Assembly (NCBI GenBank): GCA_002724245.1
Contig: PBOG01000195.1
Coordinates: 1-64,000, forward strand
Reading direction: 5' to 3'
DNA: 64,000 bases
Source of the DNA: Planctomycetaceae bacterium
Lineage (GTDB): Bacteria > Planctomycetota > Planctomycetia > Pirellulales > Pirellulaceae
Position 1 is the first letter of the stretch. Every line of letters starts with the position of its first letter. The notes beneath the pieces were generated by a model that did not search any database, had not been told where the DNA came from, and saw nothing but the letters and a program-made list of their open reading frames with translations. Of the stretch, positions 7,856 to 15,534 are shown in pieces. A program made the position numbers and the translations under genes.

Positions 7856-8776
7856 TTAGCGGGTGTGCCAGTCTTCCGTGAGTGGTTTGGCGCCGTTCAA
7901 TTCTCCATAGCCAATGCCCGTGGTTCCGGGCGGATCGCTGCCGGCGTAACGGGGATCGAGTGGATCAGAGGCGGGTTGCCAGCGGACGTCACACGACAGG
8001 CGGACTCGGCCTTGGGGCGAGTGATTATCGAAGGTGCCATGCATAGTAAACATGTCGAAAATCACCACGTCGCCCGGCTGGAAATGCGTGGTCAACAGGC
8101 GACTGTCTCGCGATTGCACGAAATCGACGGTATTTTCCATCACTTGAACGGTAGGCGATTCCTGGGAATCGTAGTCGATCTGTTTGACCGCATTGATCAG
8201 ATCGACGAACCGGTTGGATCCTTCCACGATCATCAGGGTGCCATCCTCGTGAGGAATCTCACCCAGAGCTAGCCAGGCGGTGTAGATCTGCGACGAATGG
8301 CGGGCAAAGAAAGGGAAGTCGAAATGCAATCGCGTACTCAACCCGACCCGCGCGGGGCGCAGGAACAGATAATCGTGGGGCTGTGCCGGTTGACCCAGCA
8401 CGGCCGTCATGATCTTGTGCAATTCCGATCCGTGCGTGGCGGCTCGCAGCGCAGCACCCTGGCTGACACGACGCCAGAATAGCCCCAGGTCGCCCGTTTG
8501 TTCACGTCGTCGGCTGGTACCGGTGGCGATTCCGGCGAGCGCGGGAGTCTGAATCTCGCCCACTTCTGACAGCCGCGTGAAGACTTCACTGCGGGCCGCT
8601 TCAATGCGCTGGAGGTCGACTGCGCCGCGGAGGAGCAAGTACCCGTCCTGCTCAATGCGCTCGCGGAGGGTGTCACTGTTTTCGACGTTGCTGTTTTCGA
8701 GCAGTGCGGTGCTGTCCGTCAATTCACCGACGAGGTGGGCGGGAACGGGCGTTCCCTGGACCAGGCAATCGAGCAT
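7856..8776 (-). CDS. Phytanoyl-CoA dioxygenase (PhyH) family Fe(II)/2-oxoglutarate enzyme
   Basis: This 306-aa protein shows the PhyH iron-binding triad. The H-x-D pair is in RLHFDFPFF (His151, Asp153), and the distal His is in MFTMHGTFDNHS (His246), followed by an Arg (about 257) suited to binding the 2-oxoglutarate carboxylate in RVRLSCDVRW. The N-terminal stretch DTLRERIEQDGYLLLRGAVD is the usual opening of the family. These enzymes hydroxylate small molecules using O2 and 2-oxoglutarate, and substrates vary widely. No signal peptide is seen. It is the first gene of an apparent two-gene unit with the SIS-like gene. Confidence 0.85.
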   Translation of the reverse strand: MLDCLVQGTPVPAHLVGELTDSTALLENSNVENSDTLRERIEQDGYLLLRGAVDLQRIEAARSEVFTRLSEVGEIQTPALAGIATGTSRRREQTGDLGLFWRRVSQGAALRAATHGSELHKIMTAVLGQPAQPHDYLFLRPARVGLSTRLHFDFPFFARHSSQIYTAWLALGEIPHEDGTLMIVEGSNRFVDLINAVKQIDYDSQESPTVQVMENTVDFVQSRDSRLLTTHFQPGDVVIFDMFTMHGTFDNHSPQGRVRLSCDVRWQPASDPLDPRYAGSDPPGTTGIGYGELNGAKPLTEDWHTR

Positions 8777-9182
8777 CGGATCGGGGGCTCCTGGTGTGGT
8801 GCTGTGGGGGATTCATGGGTCCGATCGGCTGCGCGCGTTTTTCCAGTGGTGCGTGCCGTCCGCACGCCAACAGGCAACACTTTCCAGAGCGGGAAGTGAT
8901 TTAGCGGAGACGGTCGGATTCGCATCGCTGGCCCTATCGAGTGCAAGAAAGATCGACCGGCAGAATTATACCCCAGTGTGGAGTGGCAAGCAGCTGTCGT
9001 ACGGTCAGGTACCCTGGTGCTCTGCTCTACTGCCGGATTTCACCGGAGACCCTACATCCGGGTTCCCGATCCGTTAGAATTTGCGGCTGTCTACAGAGGG
9101 CCCGCTGCCTGCCAGGAGTGTCGTCGCTCCGCTCTGGGGAGCTGGCCACGAACAGGGGTAACGTCGCCGGAGTATCGAGATC
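8777..9182. other. Divergent spacer between the dioxygenase and lactonase genes
   Basis: About 405 bases holding the two outward promoters. No repeat, hairpin or coding frame stood out. Confidence 0.45.
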
Positions 9183-10322
9183 ATGCAGTGTATGAACCGC
9201 TGGGCTGTCGGTTGGAGTCTCCTTTGGGTGTTGTCGATGGGGGGCCGCGTTGTACCGGTCGACGCCGGTCAACTGGTCTATCTGGCGACGAGTGAAGACA
9301 AGCAGATCACGGCCTTCGATCTCGATCCGGACTCGGGCAAGCTGGTCCCCAGGTTCCGCCTGGAAACACCGGGAAACCTGGGGCCGCTCTGTTTCTCGCC
9401 CGATACGTCGTATGTCTACGCGGCCCTCACCGGAACGCCTGATGCGGCTGCGGCGGTGGCCACGCTGGCCCGCGCGGCAGATGGTTCTCTGCAGCTCGCC
9501 GGGACCGCTGCGATCACTGGTCGGACTCCCTACATTCGAACGAACAAGTCGGGGACGATTTTGTTGGCCGCACATTATGGCACCGGGGAAGTGACCGTCT
9601 ATCGGATCCGGAAGGGGATTTGCACCGCGGAGTTACTCGACCGGCAGAAAACAGAGCGTGAAGCGCACTGTATCGAAATCGATCCCAGTGGCCGGTTCGT
9701 CTATGTGCCGCACACGGAGCCGAACAAGGTTTACCAGTTTCGACTGCTGGGCGACTCGGGAAAATTGCAGCCGCTCGATCCGCCCTTTGCGCCAGGGCCC
9801 GACCCCGACCACCGCTACCACGAACCGCGGCACTACGCACACCATCCGACGTTAGCGATGGGATTTACTTCCAATGAAAATGGAGGGGGGATCAGTTCCT
9901 GGAAATGGGATGCCCAGAGCGGCAAGTTAACTCGGGTGCAAACGCTGGGTACGCTTCCCCCGGGGTATCGCGAGGGGAGTGCTGCGGCCGACATCCGGAT
10001 TACCCCGAATGGACGCTTCGCGTACGTTTCCAATCGAGATACCGAGAAGCGGCCTGCCGGGAGTGCCTTTCAGGATACGCTGGCCGCGGTTGCCATCGAT
10101 GGGAAGACGGGCACGATGAAGATCGTTGGCCATTATCCCACCGGCCACTTTCCCCGTTCGTTTTGCATTGATGTGACAGGGCATTATCTGTTTGCCGCCG
10201 GCCAGCTCTCCAATGACCTGTTCACGTATCGGATCGATCAGAAAACGGGCGCGCTGGTCCATCTGGCGACCTACCAGACTGGTGGCGTCCCCATCTGGGT
10301 GATGTGCGGCAGCGTCAAGTGA
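9183..10322 (+). CDS. Lactonase family (YbhE/Pgl-like) seven-bladed propeller, exported
   Basis: The 379-aa protein has a signal peptide (WSLLWVLSMGGRVVPVDAG) and repeated blade motifs typical of the lactonase family (PF10282): ITAFDLDPDSGKL, LCFSPDTSYVYAAL, IEIDPSGRFVYVPH, RITPNGRFAYVSNRD-like and FCIDVTGHYLFAAG. The HEPRHYAHHP segment resembles the conserved GPRH-x-x-x-HP signature of 6-phosphogluconolactonase-like enzymes. Family members hydrolyse 6-phosphogluconolactone or other lactones; an exported copy is unlikely to serve the cytoplasmic pentose phosphate pathway. It stands alone on the plus strand, convergent with the sialidase-like gene. Confidence 0.85.
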   Translation: MQCMNRWAVGWSLLWVLSMGGRVVPVDAGQLVYLATSEDKQITAFDLDPDSGKLVPRFRLETPGNLGPLCFSPDTSYVYAALTGTPDAAAAVATLARAADGSLQLAGTAAITGRTPYIRTNKSGTILLAAHYGTGEVTVYRIRKGICTAELLDRQKTEREAHCIEIDPSGRFVYVPHTEPNKVYQFRLLGDSGKLQPLDPPFAPGPDPDHRYHEPRHYAHHPTLAMGFTSNENGGGISSWKWDAQSGKLTRVQTLGTLPPGYREGSAAADIRITPNGRFAYVSNRDTEKRPAGSAFQDTLAAVAIDGKTGTMKIVGHYPTGHFPRSFCIDVTGHYLFAAGQLSNDLFTYRIDQKTGALVHLATYQTGGVPIWVMCGSVK

Positions 10323-10395
10323 GTGGCTCGAGCGGGGGTGCTGTGCGGCCTGTCAGCGGATCCAGCAGCGATCTGCCAGTTCAGCAGAGGTCCCT

Positions 10396-11586
10396 TTACT
10401 CGGCTTGTGGGGTGGCCAGCGCAGCCAGCGCGATGCGCGTGACCCCCACGTCCTCCTTGTTGATTGAATAGGCCACATACAGGTGCTTTCGCCAGGCGAC
10501 GGCGGTCGGGTATTGCCACCCATTGGCTTTGTTGACCCCCTGGAAACGCATGGCAGTTGGCGTGTTGCGAATGCTGTAGGCCCGGTCGAACAGTTGGCCG
10601 TCGGCGCTGAGGCTGATGGCCAACGGATTACGGCGTCCAATACTCGGATGGGTCACACTGGGGACCGTATTGGGATTGCTGATAAAAAACGCCTGACCGT
10701 TGGGCAAGTTTCCAGCAAAGGATCGCGCTGTTGCATCGGGAAAGTTGGTCTTGCGGGGCTGCGTCCAGGATTCGCCCCGGTCGCGACTGACGCTGGCGTA
10801 GATTGTGGGGTCTCCGCTCTTGGTGCGGAACGTCATCACCAGGCTGCCATCACGACGAGTGAACCAGCTTGGCTCTGGAAAGCTATAGACACCAAGTAGT
10901 TCTGGAATGTGACCATCTCGCCAGCCCGTGATCCCATCGGACTGGTCACTGAACCGCAGACGCGGTTGTTGGTTGGACCGCTGACCATTCATCAACAAAC
11001 GCCCGCCGGCGATCGGTCGTGGACCCTCGATGAAGAATCCGTGCGCCAGGCTGCTGCGCTGACCCCACTGAAGACCGTCGCTGGACGTCAGGCAATAGAG
11101 TTGGTTACGTTTGTCTGTGCCCGGGCGTTTCTCCACGATTGCCGTGTAGTAGGCGACCAGCGTTTCCTCGGTGGCGTGCCAGCCGGCGGCCACGCAGGCC
11201 AGCGGTCCGTCTCCATCGGGGTCGGCGGCCAGTACGGCCGGTTTCGACCAGTTACGCCCGTCGACCGAGGTGGCGTAGAGAATGCGCTGGCCGTTATAGT
11301 CCTCGTGCGTGATGCCGTTGGACCACATCAGAAACAGCTTGTCCTGCCAGACCGCGAGGTTGGCATGGTGGCAAAATTTGTAGGTTTGGGGACCCGCCTG
11401 GTAAACGATCTTGTGTTGGCCCGGCAGAGTTTGCAGGCCGAGCGTTTGCGGTTGTGTTGTATCGAATAGCCCTGCGCGAATGCGAATCGGCGCATTTTCG
11501 GGAGCAGCTGCCAGCGCTTGGCGCGCGCCGGAGACCGCGACGATCAGAATACAGGGGGCTAGGCCTCGGAGAACGGCTGAAATCAT
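10396..11586 (-). CDS. BNR/Asp-box repeat protein, sialidase-like fold (396 aa)
   Basis: A signal peptide (MISAVLRGLAPCILIVAVSG) is followed by a six-bladed-propeller pattern with Asp-box motifs (S-x-D-x-G-x-x-W): SVDGRNWSKP, SSDGLQWGQ and SRDRGESWTQP. Exo-sialidases and related glycoside hydrolases use this fold, but the Arg triad that binds sialic acid cannot be assigned by eye. It could equally be a non-sialidase glycan-binding protein. ATG 11586 gives the signal peptide at the N-terminus; the frame is open to 11703 without a better start. The PQQ-propeller gene lies upstream on the same strand, 64 bases away, so the two may be co-transcribed. Confidence 0.75.
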   Translation of the reverse strand: MISAVLRGLAPCILIVAVSGARQALAAAPENAPIRIRAGLFDTTQPQTLGLQTLPGQHKIVYQAGPQTYKFCHHANLAVWQDKLFLMWSNGITHEDYNGQRILYATSVDGRNWSKPAVLAADPDGDGPLACVAAGWHATEETLVAYYTAIVEKRPGTDKRNQLYCLTSSDGLQWGQRSSLAHGFFIEGPRPIAGGRLLMNGQRSNQQPRLRFSDQSDGITGWRDGHIPELLGVYSFPEPSWFTRRDGSLVMTFRTKSGDPTIYASVSRDRGESWTQPRKTNFPDATARSFAGNLPNGQAFFISNPNTVPSVTHPSIGRRNPLAISLSADGQLFDRAYSIRNTPTAMRFQGVNKANGWQYPTAVAWRKHLYVAYSINKEDVGVTRIALAALATPQAE

Positions 11587-11650
11587 CGCGATGCTTTCCG
11601 GCGGATCGCCACGTGACGCAATACAGTAGGACTTCGTCTGCAAACCAACA

Positions 11651-12907
11651 TTAGTCTGCAATACAGTAAAGGTGTGTTGCGCTGCGGAGGAACAGGGCTC
11701 CATCCGCGACCGCCGGAGAGGCCAGGAACATGCCTTCCAGTTGGTTGGTTTGGGCCACCTTGTATTCGCGACCCGCTTGAATCAGTGTTGCCTTGCCAGC
11801 TTGATTCACGAACAAAATGTGGTTTCCAATTTGCAGGGGTGAGGCGCGGAAACGTCCACCGAGTCGTTGTTTCCAGAGCGGTTTTCCGGTCATCGCATCC
11901 AGGCATTGTGCGGTCCCTTCGTCATCGACCACGTAGATTTCTTTTCCGTAGAGCAGTGGAGACGGGACGTGGCCGATTCCTTTCGGTTGTTTCCAGGCCA
12001 GGTCGGTTTCGTGCACCTCGCCGGTCGCACCAGGCTTGATGGCGTAAATGCAATGATGATCGAGCACTACCGAGCCGACGACGTAGAATAAGCCGTTGCC
12101 GTAGGATGGTCGCCCTACCAATGAGAAGCCCATGTACTGGTGCCACCAGATTTCTTTTCCCGTTTGAATGTCATAGCCGGCCACGTGTTCTGCACCCGAA
12201 GAGATCACTTGTGTTTGGCCGTTGACTTCAACCACCAGCGGCGTCGCGTAGGCCATCTTGTAAAAGCCACGCTCCTGGACACGGTCCAGGTGTTTGCGGG
12301 CGGTCTTCCAGATCACCTTTCCAGTTATCTTGTCGAGCGCGACGACGAACTGGGCGTCTGTGCCATCGCACACGAGGATCAGCTTGTTGCCGTGGAGAAC
12401 GGGTGAACTGGCAGCGCCCTGTGGCAGCGCAAAGGGAAGTTCCGTATTGGTCCAGAGGATCTCTCCACGCAGGTTCAAGCAAGCCGTGCCGCGCGGTCCG
12501 AAGTGGACGTAGACTCGTTTACCATCCAGGACGGGTGTCGGTGATGCGTAACCGTTTTGTACGTGCTTGGGTCCCACGTCGTCGGTGGTCAAAACTTCGA
12601 CGTCGAATAACGGCTGGCCCGATTTCTGGTCGAGACAGATTGCGTGCAGTGATGTTCCGTCTTGATGGGCAGCGGTCATCCAAATTTGCCCAGTGGAGAT
12701 GACTGGCGACGACCAGCCGGTACCAGGTACCGGAGTCTTCCAGGCGATCGCCTCGGTTTCGCTCCATTGCCGGGGCACATCCGGATCATTGGAATGGCCC
12801 TGTCCGTCGGGTCCACGAAACTGGGGCCATTGGGCATAGGTTGCTGGCTGGTCACAGAGCGTGATGATCAGCGTGAAGGTCAGTTGCAGTACAGGAGAGA
12901 ACCGCAT
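11651..12907 (-). CDS. PQQ-like beta-propeller exported protein (418 aa)
   Basis: The signal peptide ends near PATYAQ, followed by WPQFRGPDGQGHS, the typical start of planctomycete PQQ-like outer proteins. Blades carry the paired pattern of aromatic motif plus G-x-x-x-W: AICLDQKSGQPLF, VALDKITGKVIWKT, GYDIQTGKEIWWH, CLDAMTGKPLWKQ. It is a compact propeller with no extra domain. Function is unknown for this group, with scaffolding or sugar-related roles often suggested. ATG 12907 is chosen because it begins the signal peptide, although the frame extends upstream. It is divergent from the C45 gene and precedes the sialidase-like gene on the same strand. Confidence 0.85.
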   Translation of the reverse strand: MRFSPVLQLTFTLIITLCDQPATYAQWPQFRGPDGQGHSNDPDVPRQWSETEAIAWKTPVPGTGWSSPVISTGQIWMTAAHQDGTSLHAICLDQKSGQPLFDVEVLTTDDVGPKHVQNGYASPTPVLDGKRVYVHFGPRGTACLNLRGEILWTNTELPFALPQGAASSPVLHGNKLILVCDGTDAQFVVALDKITGKVIWKTARKHLDRVQERGFYKMAYATPLVVEVNGQTQVISSGAEHVAGYDIQTGKEIWWHQYMGFSLVGRPSYGNGLFYVVGSVVLDHHCIYAIKPGATGEVHETDLAWKQPKGIGHVPSPLLYGKEIYVVDDEGTAQCLDAMTGKPLWKQRLGGRFRASPLQIGNHILFVNQAGKATLIQAGREYKVAQTNQLEGMFLASPAVADGALFLRSATHLYCIAD

Positions 12908-13222
12908 GGCGTGCTGCTCCGAACGAGGGAGGTATCGTGAATCGCAAGTCCGGGTGTGCGTAACCGGGCCCACCTGCCACCGCGTGGTTGCGTCATCGGG
13001 CAGGGGGCAGCTCACGTCTGGAATTGTAACGCCTTTCGCAGGCTGCGTGGCGTGGGCGGTTGGGTGTTTGCGTCGCCCGCAGCCCGGACAGGATCAGGCT
13101 GGCGGCGGCCAATCCGGGTGGGGCTGTCTCCCTACTGGTTTCCCCTGTCAGGGGGCGTAGGATGGACACCGCAGGTGGCAGCTATTGCAGCGCGCCGGAA
13201 TTGGAACGGTCCTGAGCCAGGT
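12908..13222. other. Divergent spacer between the PQQ protein and C45 genes
   Basis: About 315 GC-rich bases. It should contain two outward promoters; nothing else was seen. Confidence 0.4.
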
Positions 13223-14317
13223 ATGATGAGTCAAGCACACACCCAGATTCCTGTGCTGGAGTTGTCGGGTACACCCAGCCAACTAGGAGAGGGACACGGA
13301 GAACAGCAGCGGAGTCAGATTCAGGAGTACAGCGAGCGGTTCCTGGAGTGGCTGTTGCGGCATGCCAGCTGCGCACAGCGCGAGCAGGAAGTCTGGGAGA
13401 AGTGGTCCCCCCAGGTGGCCTATAACGAGCGTGTGGCCCCGCACCTGGTTGAAGAGATGCGGGGGATTGCCCGCGGTGCGGACGTTTCTTTTGAACGTAT
13501 TTTCCTGCTCAACAGCATTCTTGACCTGGTGAGTTTTTGTTACCTGGAGATGGGTGTGAATTTTGGCTGTACCAGCTTTGCTGTGTCCCACGAACCGGGC
13601 ACGGCCAGAACCCTGGTGGGGCAGACGTATGACATGCCGGAATTGCATCAAGACTATCTTGTGCTGCTGCGTCTGACACCAGAGCAGGGTCCACGCCAAC
13701 TGGTGTTCAGCTTTGCAGGCGTGGTGGGAGCCGGCGGTCTGAACGAGGCGGGGATTGGCCTATCGATCAATTTTCTCAGTTGCCGTGATGTGGGAATGGG
13801 CAAACTCCACAGTTGTGTGGTGCGGGAAGTATTGGCGTCTGCCAATCTGGGTGAAGCTCTCACTGCGCCAGTCGTGCCGCCCCGTGCCGGGGGGGCCCAC
13901 TACCTGGTCGCAGATGACAGTGGCAGCGTCGTCAGTCTGGAGACGACGGGAAAACAATTTCAGGCCATTTATCCGCAGGACAATGTCTATGGACACACCA
14001 ACCACTATCTGACGGCGGGACTCAAGGAACGCGAAGTGATCCGGCCGCAGGCGATTGGGAGTTCGTTGGCCCGGTACGCGTCCTTGAATCGCTATTTCCA
14101 AGAAAACGCAGCCCAGCTCGATCTGGCCCAATTACAGGAATTGACCCGCAATCACACCTCTTTCCCGCGCTCTATTTGCGCTCATGGGAGCGCGTCGGAG
14201 GCGACCGGTTTTCGCTCCCGCACGCTTGCCGCGATGGTCCATGTACTGAATGATAGGGTGATGCATGTGACCGGTGGATGCGCGTGCGAAAATGAATATG
14301 TCGCAGTCACGCTTTGA
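13223..14317 (+). CDS. C45 family autoproteolytic acyltransferase/hydrolase (364 aa)
   Basis: The protein matches the acyl-CoA:6-aminopenicillanate acyltransferase-like family (peptidase family C45, Ntn hydrolase fold). The probable nucleophile is Cys116 in NFGCTSFAVS, where the precursor is cleaved to expose an N-terminal Cys. Supporting elements are LVGQTYDM, GAGGLNEAGIGLSINFL, YLVADDSGSVVSLE and YGHTNHYL. Members hydrolyse or transfer acyl groups on amides; the substrate is unknown here. No signal peptide is visible, so the protein is probably cytoplasmic. Two adjacent ATG codons occur at 13223 and 13226. The gene is followed, after 168 bases, by the ABC transporter operon on the same strand. 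Confidence 0.85.
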   Translation: MMSQAHTQIPVLELSGTPSQLGEGHGEQQRSQIQEYSERFLEWLLRHASCAQREQEVWEKWSPQVAYNERVAPHLVEEMRGIARGADVSFERIFLLNSILDLVSFCYLEMGVNFGCTSFAVSHEPGTARTLVGQTYDMPELHQDYLVLLRLTPEQGPRQLVFSFAGVVGAGGLNEAGIGLSINFLSCRDVGMGKLHSCVVREVLASANLGEALTAPVVPPRAGGAHYLVADDSGSVVSLETTGKQFQAIYPQDNVYGHTNHYLTAGLKEREVIRPQAIGSSLARYASLNRYFQENAAQLDLAQLQELTRNHTSFPRSICAHGSASEATGFRSRTLAAMVHVLNDRVMHVTGGCACENEYVAVTL

Positions 14318-14485
14318 TTTTGCGGCTGTACCGAAGTGGGGGGCGTTCCCAGCGGTTACCAATTGAATTATTTCCGTTAATTCTGGTGGACCGTTGCCCT
14401 GCCCCGCGTTTTGATGGAATCCGCTTTTGTCAGATGCTGATTTACGGGCCACCGTTGTTCCCAGGACTTCCAGGAAAGATGGTTG

Positions 14486-15445
14486 ATGGCAGATACTGCG
14501 ATTGAGGTGGAGTCATTGGAGAAGACCTTCAAGGACGGCTGGTTTGGCAGACGTTCGATTCGCGCCTTGCGAAAAATCTCCTTTGAGGTCGAGCGGGGCT
14601 CGATTTTTGGCTTGCTGGGGCCGAATGGTGCCGGCAAGACGACATTGATCAAGATTCTCCTGGGTCTGGTTTCCAAGAGTGGTGGCCGGGCGAATTTACT
14701 GGGACAGCCGGCGGGTGACCGTCGCGGTCGGGCACAGGTGGGTTACCTTCCCGAGCACCATCGCATTCCCCGGCATCTGAAGGGGAATTCGGCGTTAGCC
14801 TACTACGGTGGACTGAGTGGGGTCAGTCCTGGCGACGTCGGACGTCGTCGTGATGACTTGTTGCGCCGAGTTGGCCTGAGTGAATGGGGACGGGTCTCGG
14901 TACGCAAGTATTCCAAGGGAATGTTACAGCGTTTGGGCCTCGCGCAGGCCATGCTCCATGATCCTGAATTGTTAATCCTGGATGAACCGACCGATGGTGT
15001 TGACCCTGTCGGCAGGAGTGAATTGCGAACGTTGTTGCAAGAGCTCAAGTCGGAAGGCAAGACGATTTTCATCAACAGCCACCTGCTGCAGGAAGTGGAG
15101 TTAGTCTGCGATCGCGTGGCGATTCTGGATCACGGCAACTTGTTGCGTGTGGGCACCCTGGACGAGATCACCGATCAGCGGGAACGTGAAATTGAGTTTG
15201 TCGTTCGCGGTGCAGAGAACGTCCTGCGCGAGGTGTTTTCCGATGTGACGATTGTCGACTGGCAACGTGACGCCCCGGATGTCACACAGATCCGAGTTCA
15301 GGGGCTTGACCAGACTGGGGTGAACGGACGGATTGACGCATTACGTTCCCGGCAACTGGAGCTGGTGTCGTTGATTCCGTCACGCGACAGCCTGGAGGAG
15401 GCATTCCTGGAGATTGTTGGTGGTAACGCGGACTCGACACCGTAA
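14486..15445 (+). CDS. ABC transporter ATP-binding protein (319 aa)
   Basis: Complete ABC ATPase: Walker A GPNGAGKTT, Q-loop region VGYLPEHHR, signature-like YSKGMLQRLGLAQ, Walker B LLILDEPTDGVDP and switch His in FINSHLLQE. The signature is the YSKGM variant common in the CcmA/NatA class that partners ABC-2 permeases. About 80 extra C-terminal residues form the extension typical of that class. ATG 14486 is preferred over an adjacent TTG because AGGA lies ten bases upstream. The permease gene follows after a spacer filled with a 16-bp tandem repeat, so the two encode one export or membrane-remodelling transporter. Confidence 0.92.
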   Translation: MADTAIEVESLEKTFKDGWFGRRSIRALRKISFEVERGSIFGLLGPNGAGKTTLIKILLGLVSKSGGRANLLGQPAGDRRGRAQVGYLPEHHRIPRHLKGNSALAYYGGLSGVSPGDVGRRRDDLLRRVGLSEWGRVSVRKYSKGMLQRLGLAQAMLHDPELLILDEPTDGVDPVGRSELRTLLQELKSEGKTIFINSHLLQEVELVCDRVAILDHGNLLRVGTLDEITDQREREIEFVVRGAENVLREVFSDVTIVDWQRDAPDVTQIRVQGLDQTGVNGRIDALRSRQLELVSLIPSRDSLEEAFLEIVGGNADSTP

Positions 15446-15489
15446 CAACTCTGTACAGTAACAACTCTGTACAGTAACAACTCTGCACA
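15442..15489 (+). repeat. Three tandem copies of a 16-bp repeat at the ABC ATPase stop codon
   Basis: The unit GTAACAACTCTGTACA occurs at 15442-15457 and 15458-15473, with a third copy at 15474-15489 differing by one base (TGCACA). A partial fourth (GTAAC) follows. The first copy contains the TAA stop of the ATPase gene, so every unit carries an in-register TAA. The copies fill half of the 89-base spacer before the permease gene. Confidence 0.9.
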
Positions 15490-15534
15490 GTAACGGCCCG
15501 ATAGACTTTCAACTTCAGACAGCAAGTCATCCTC

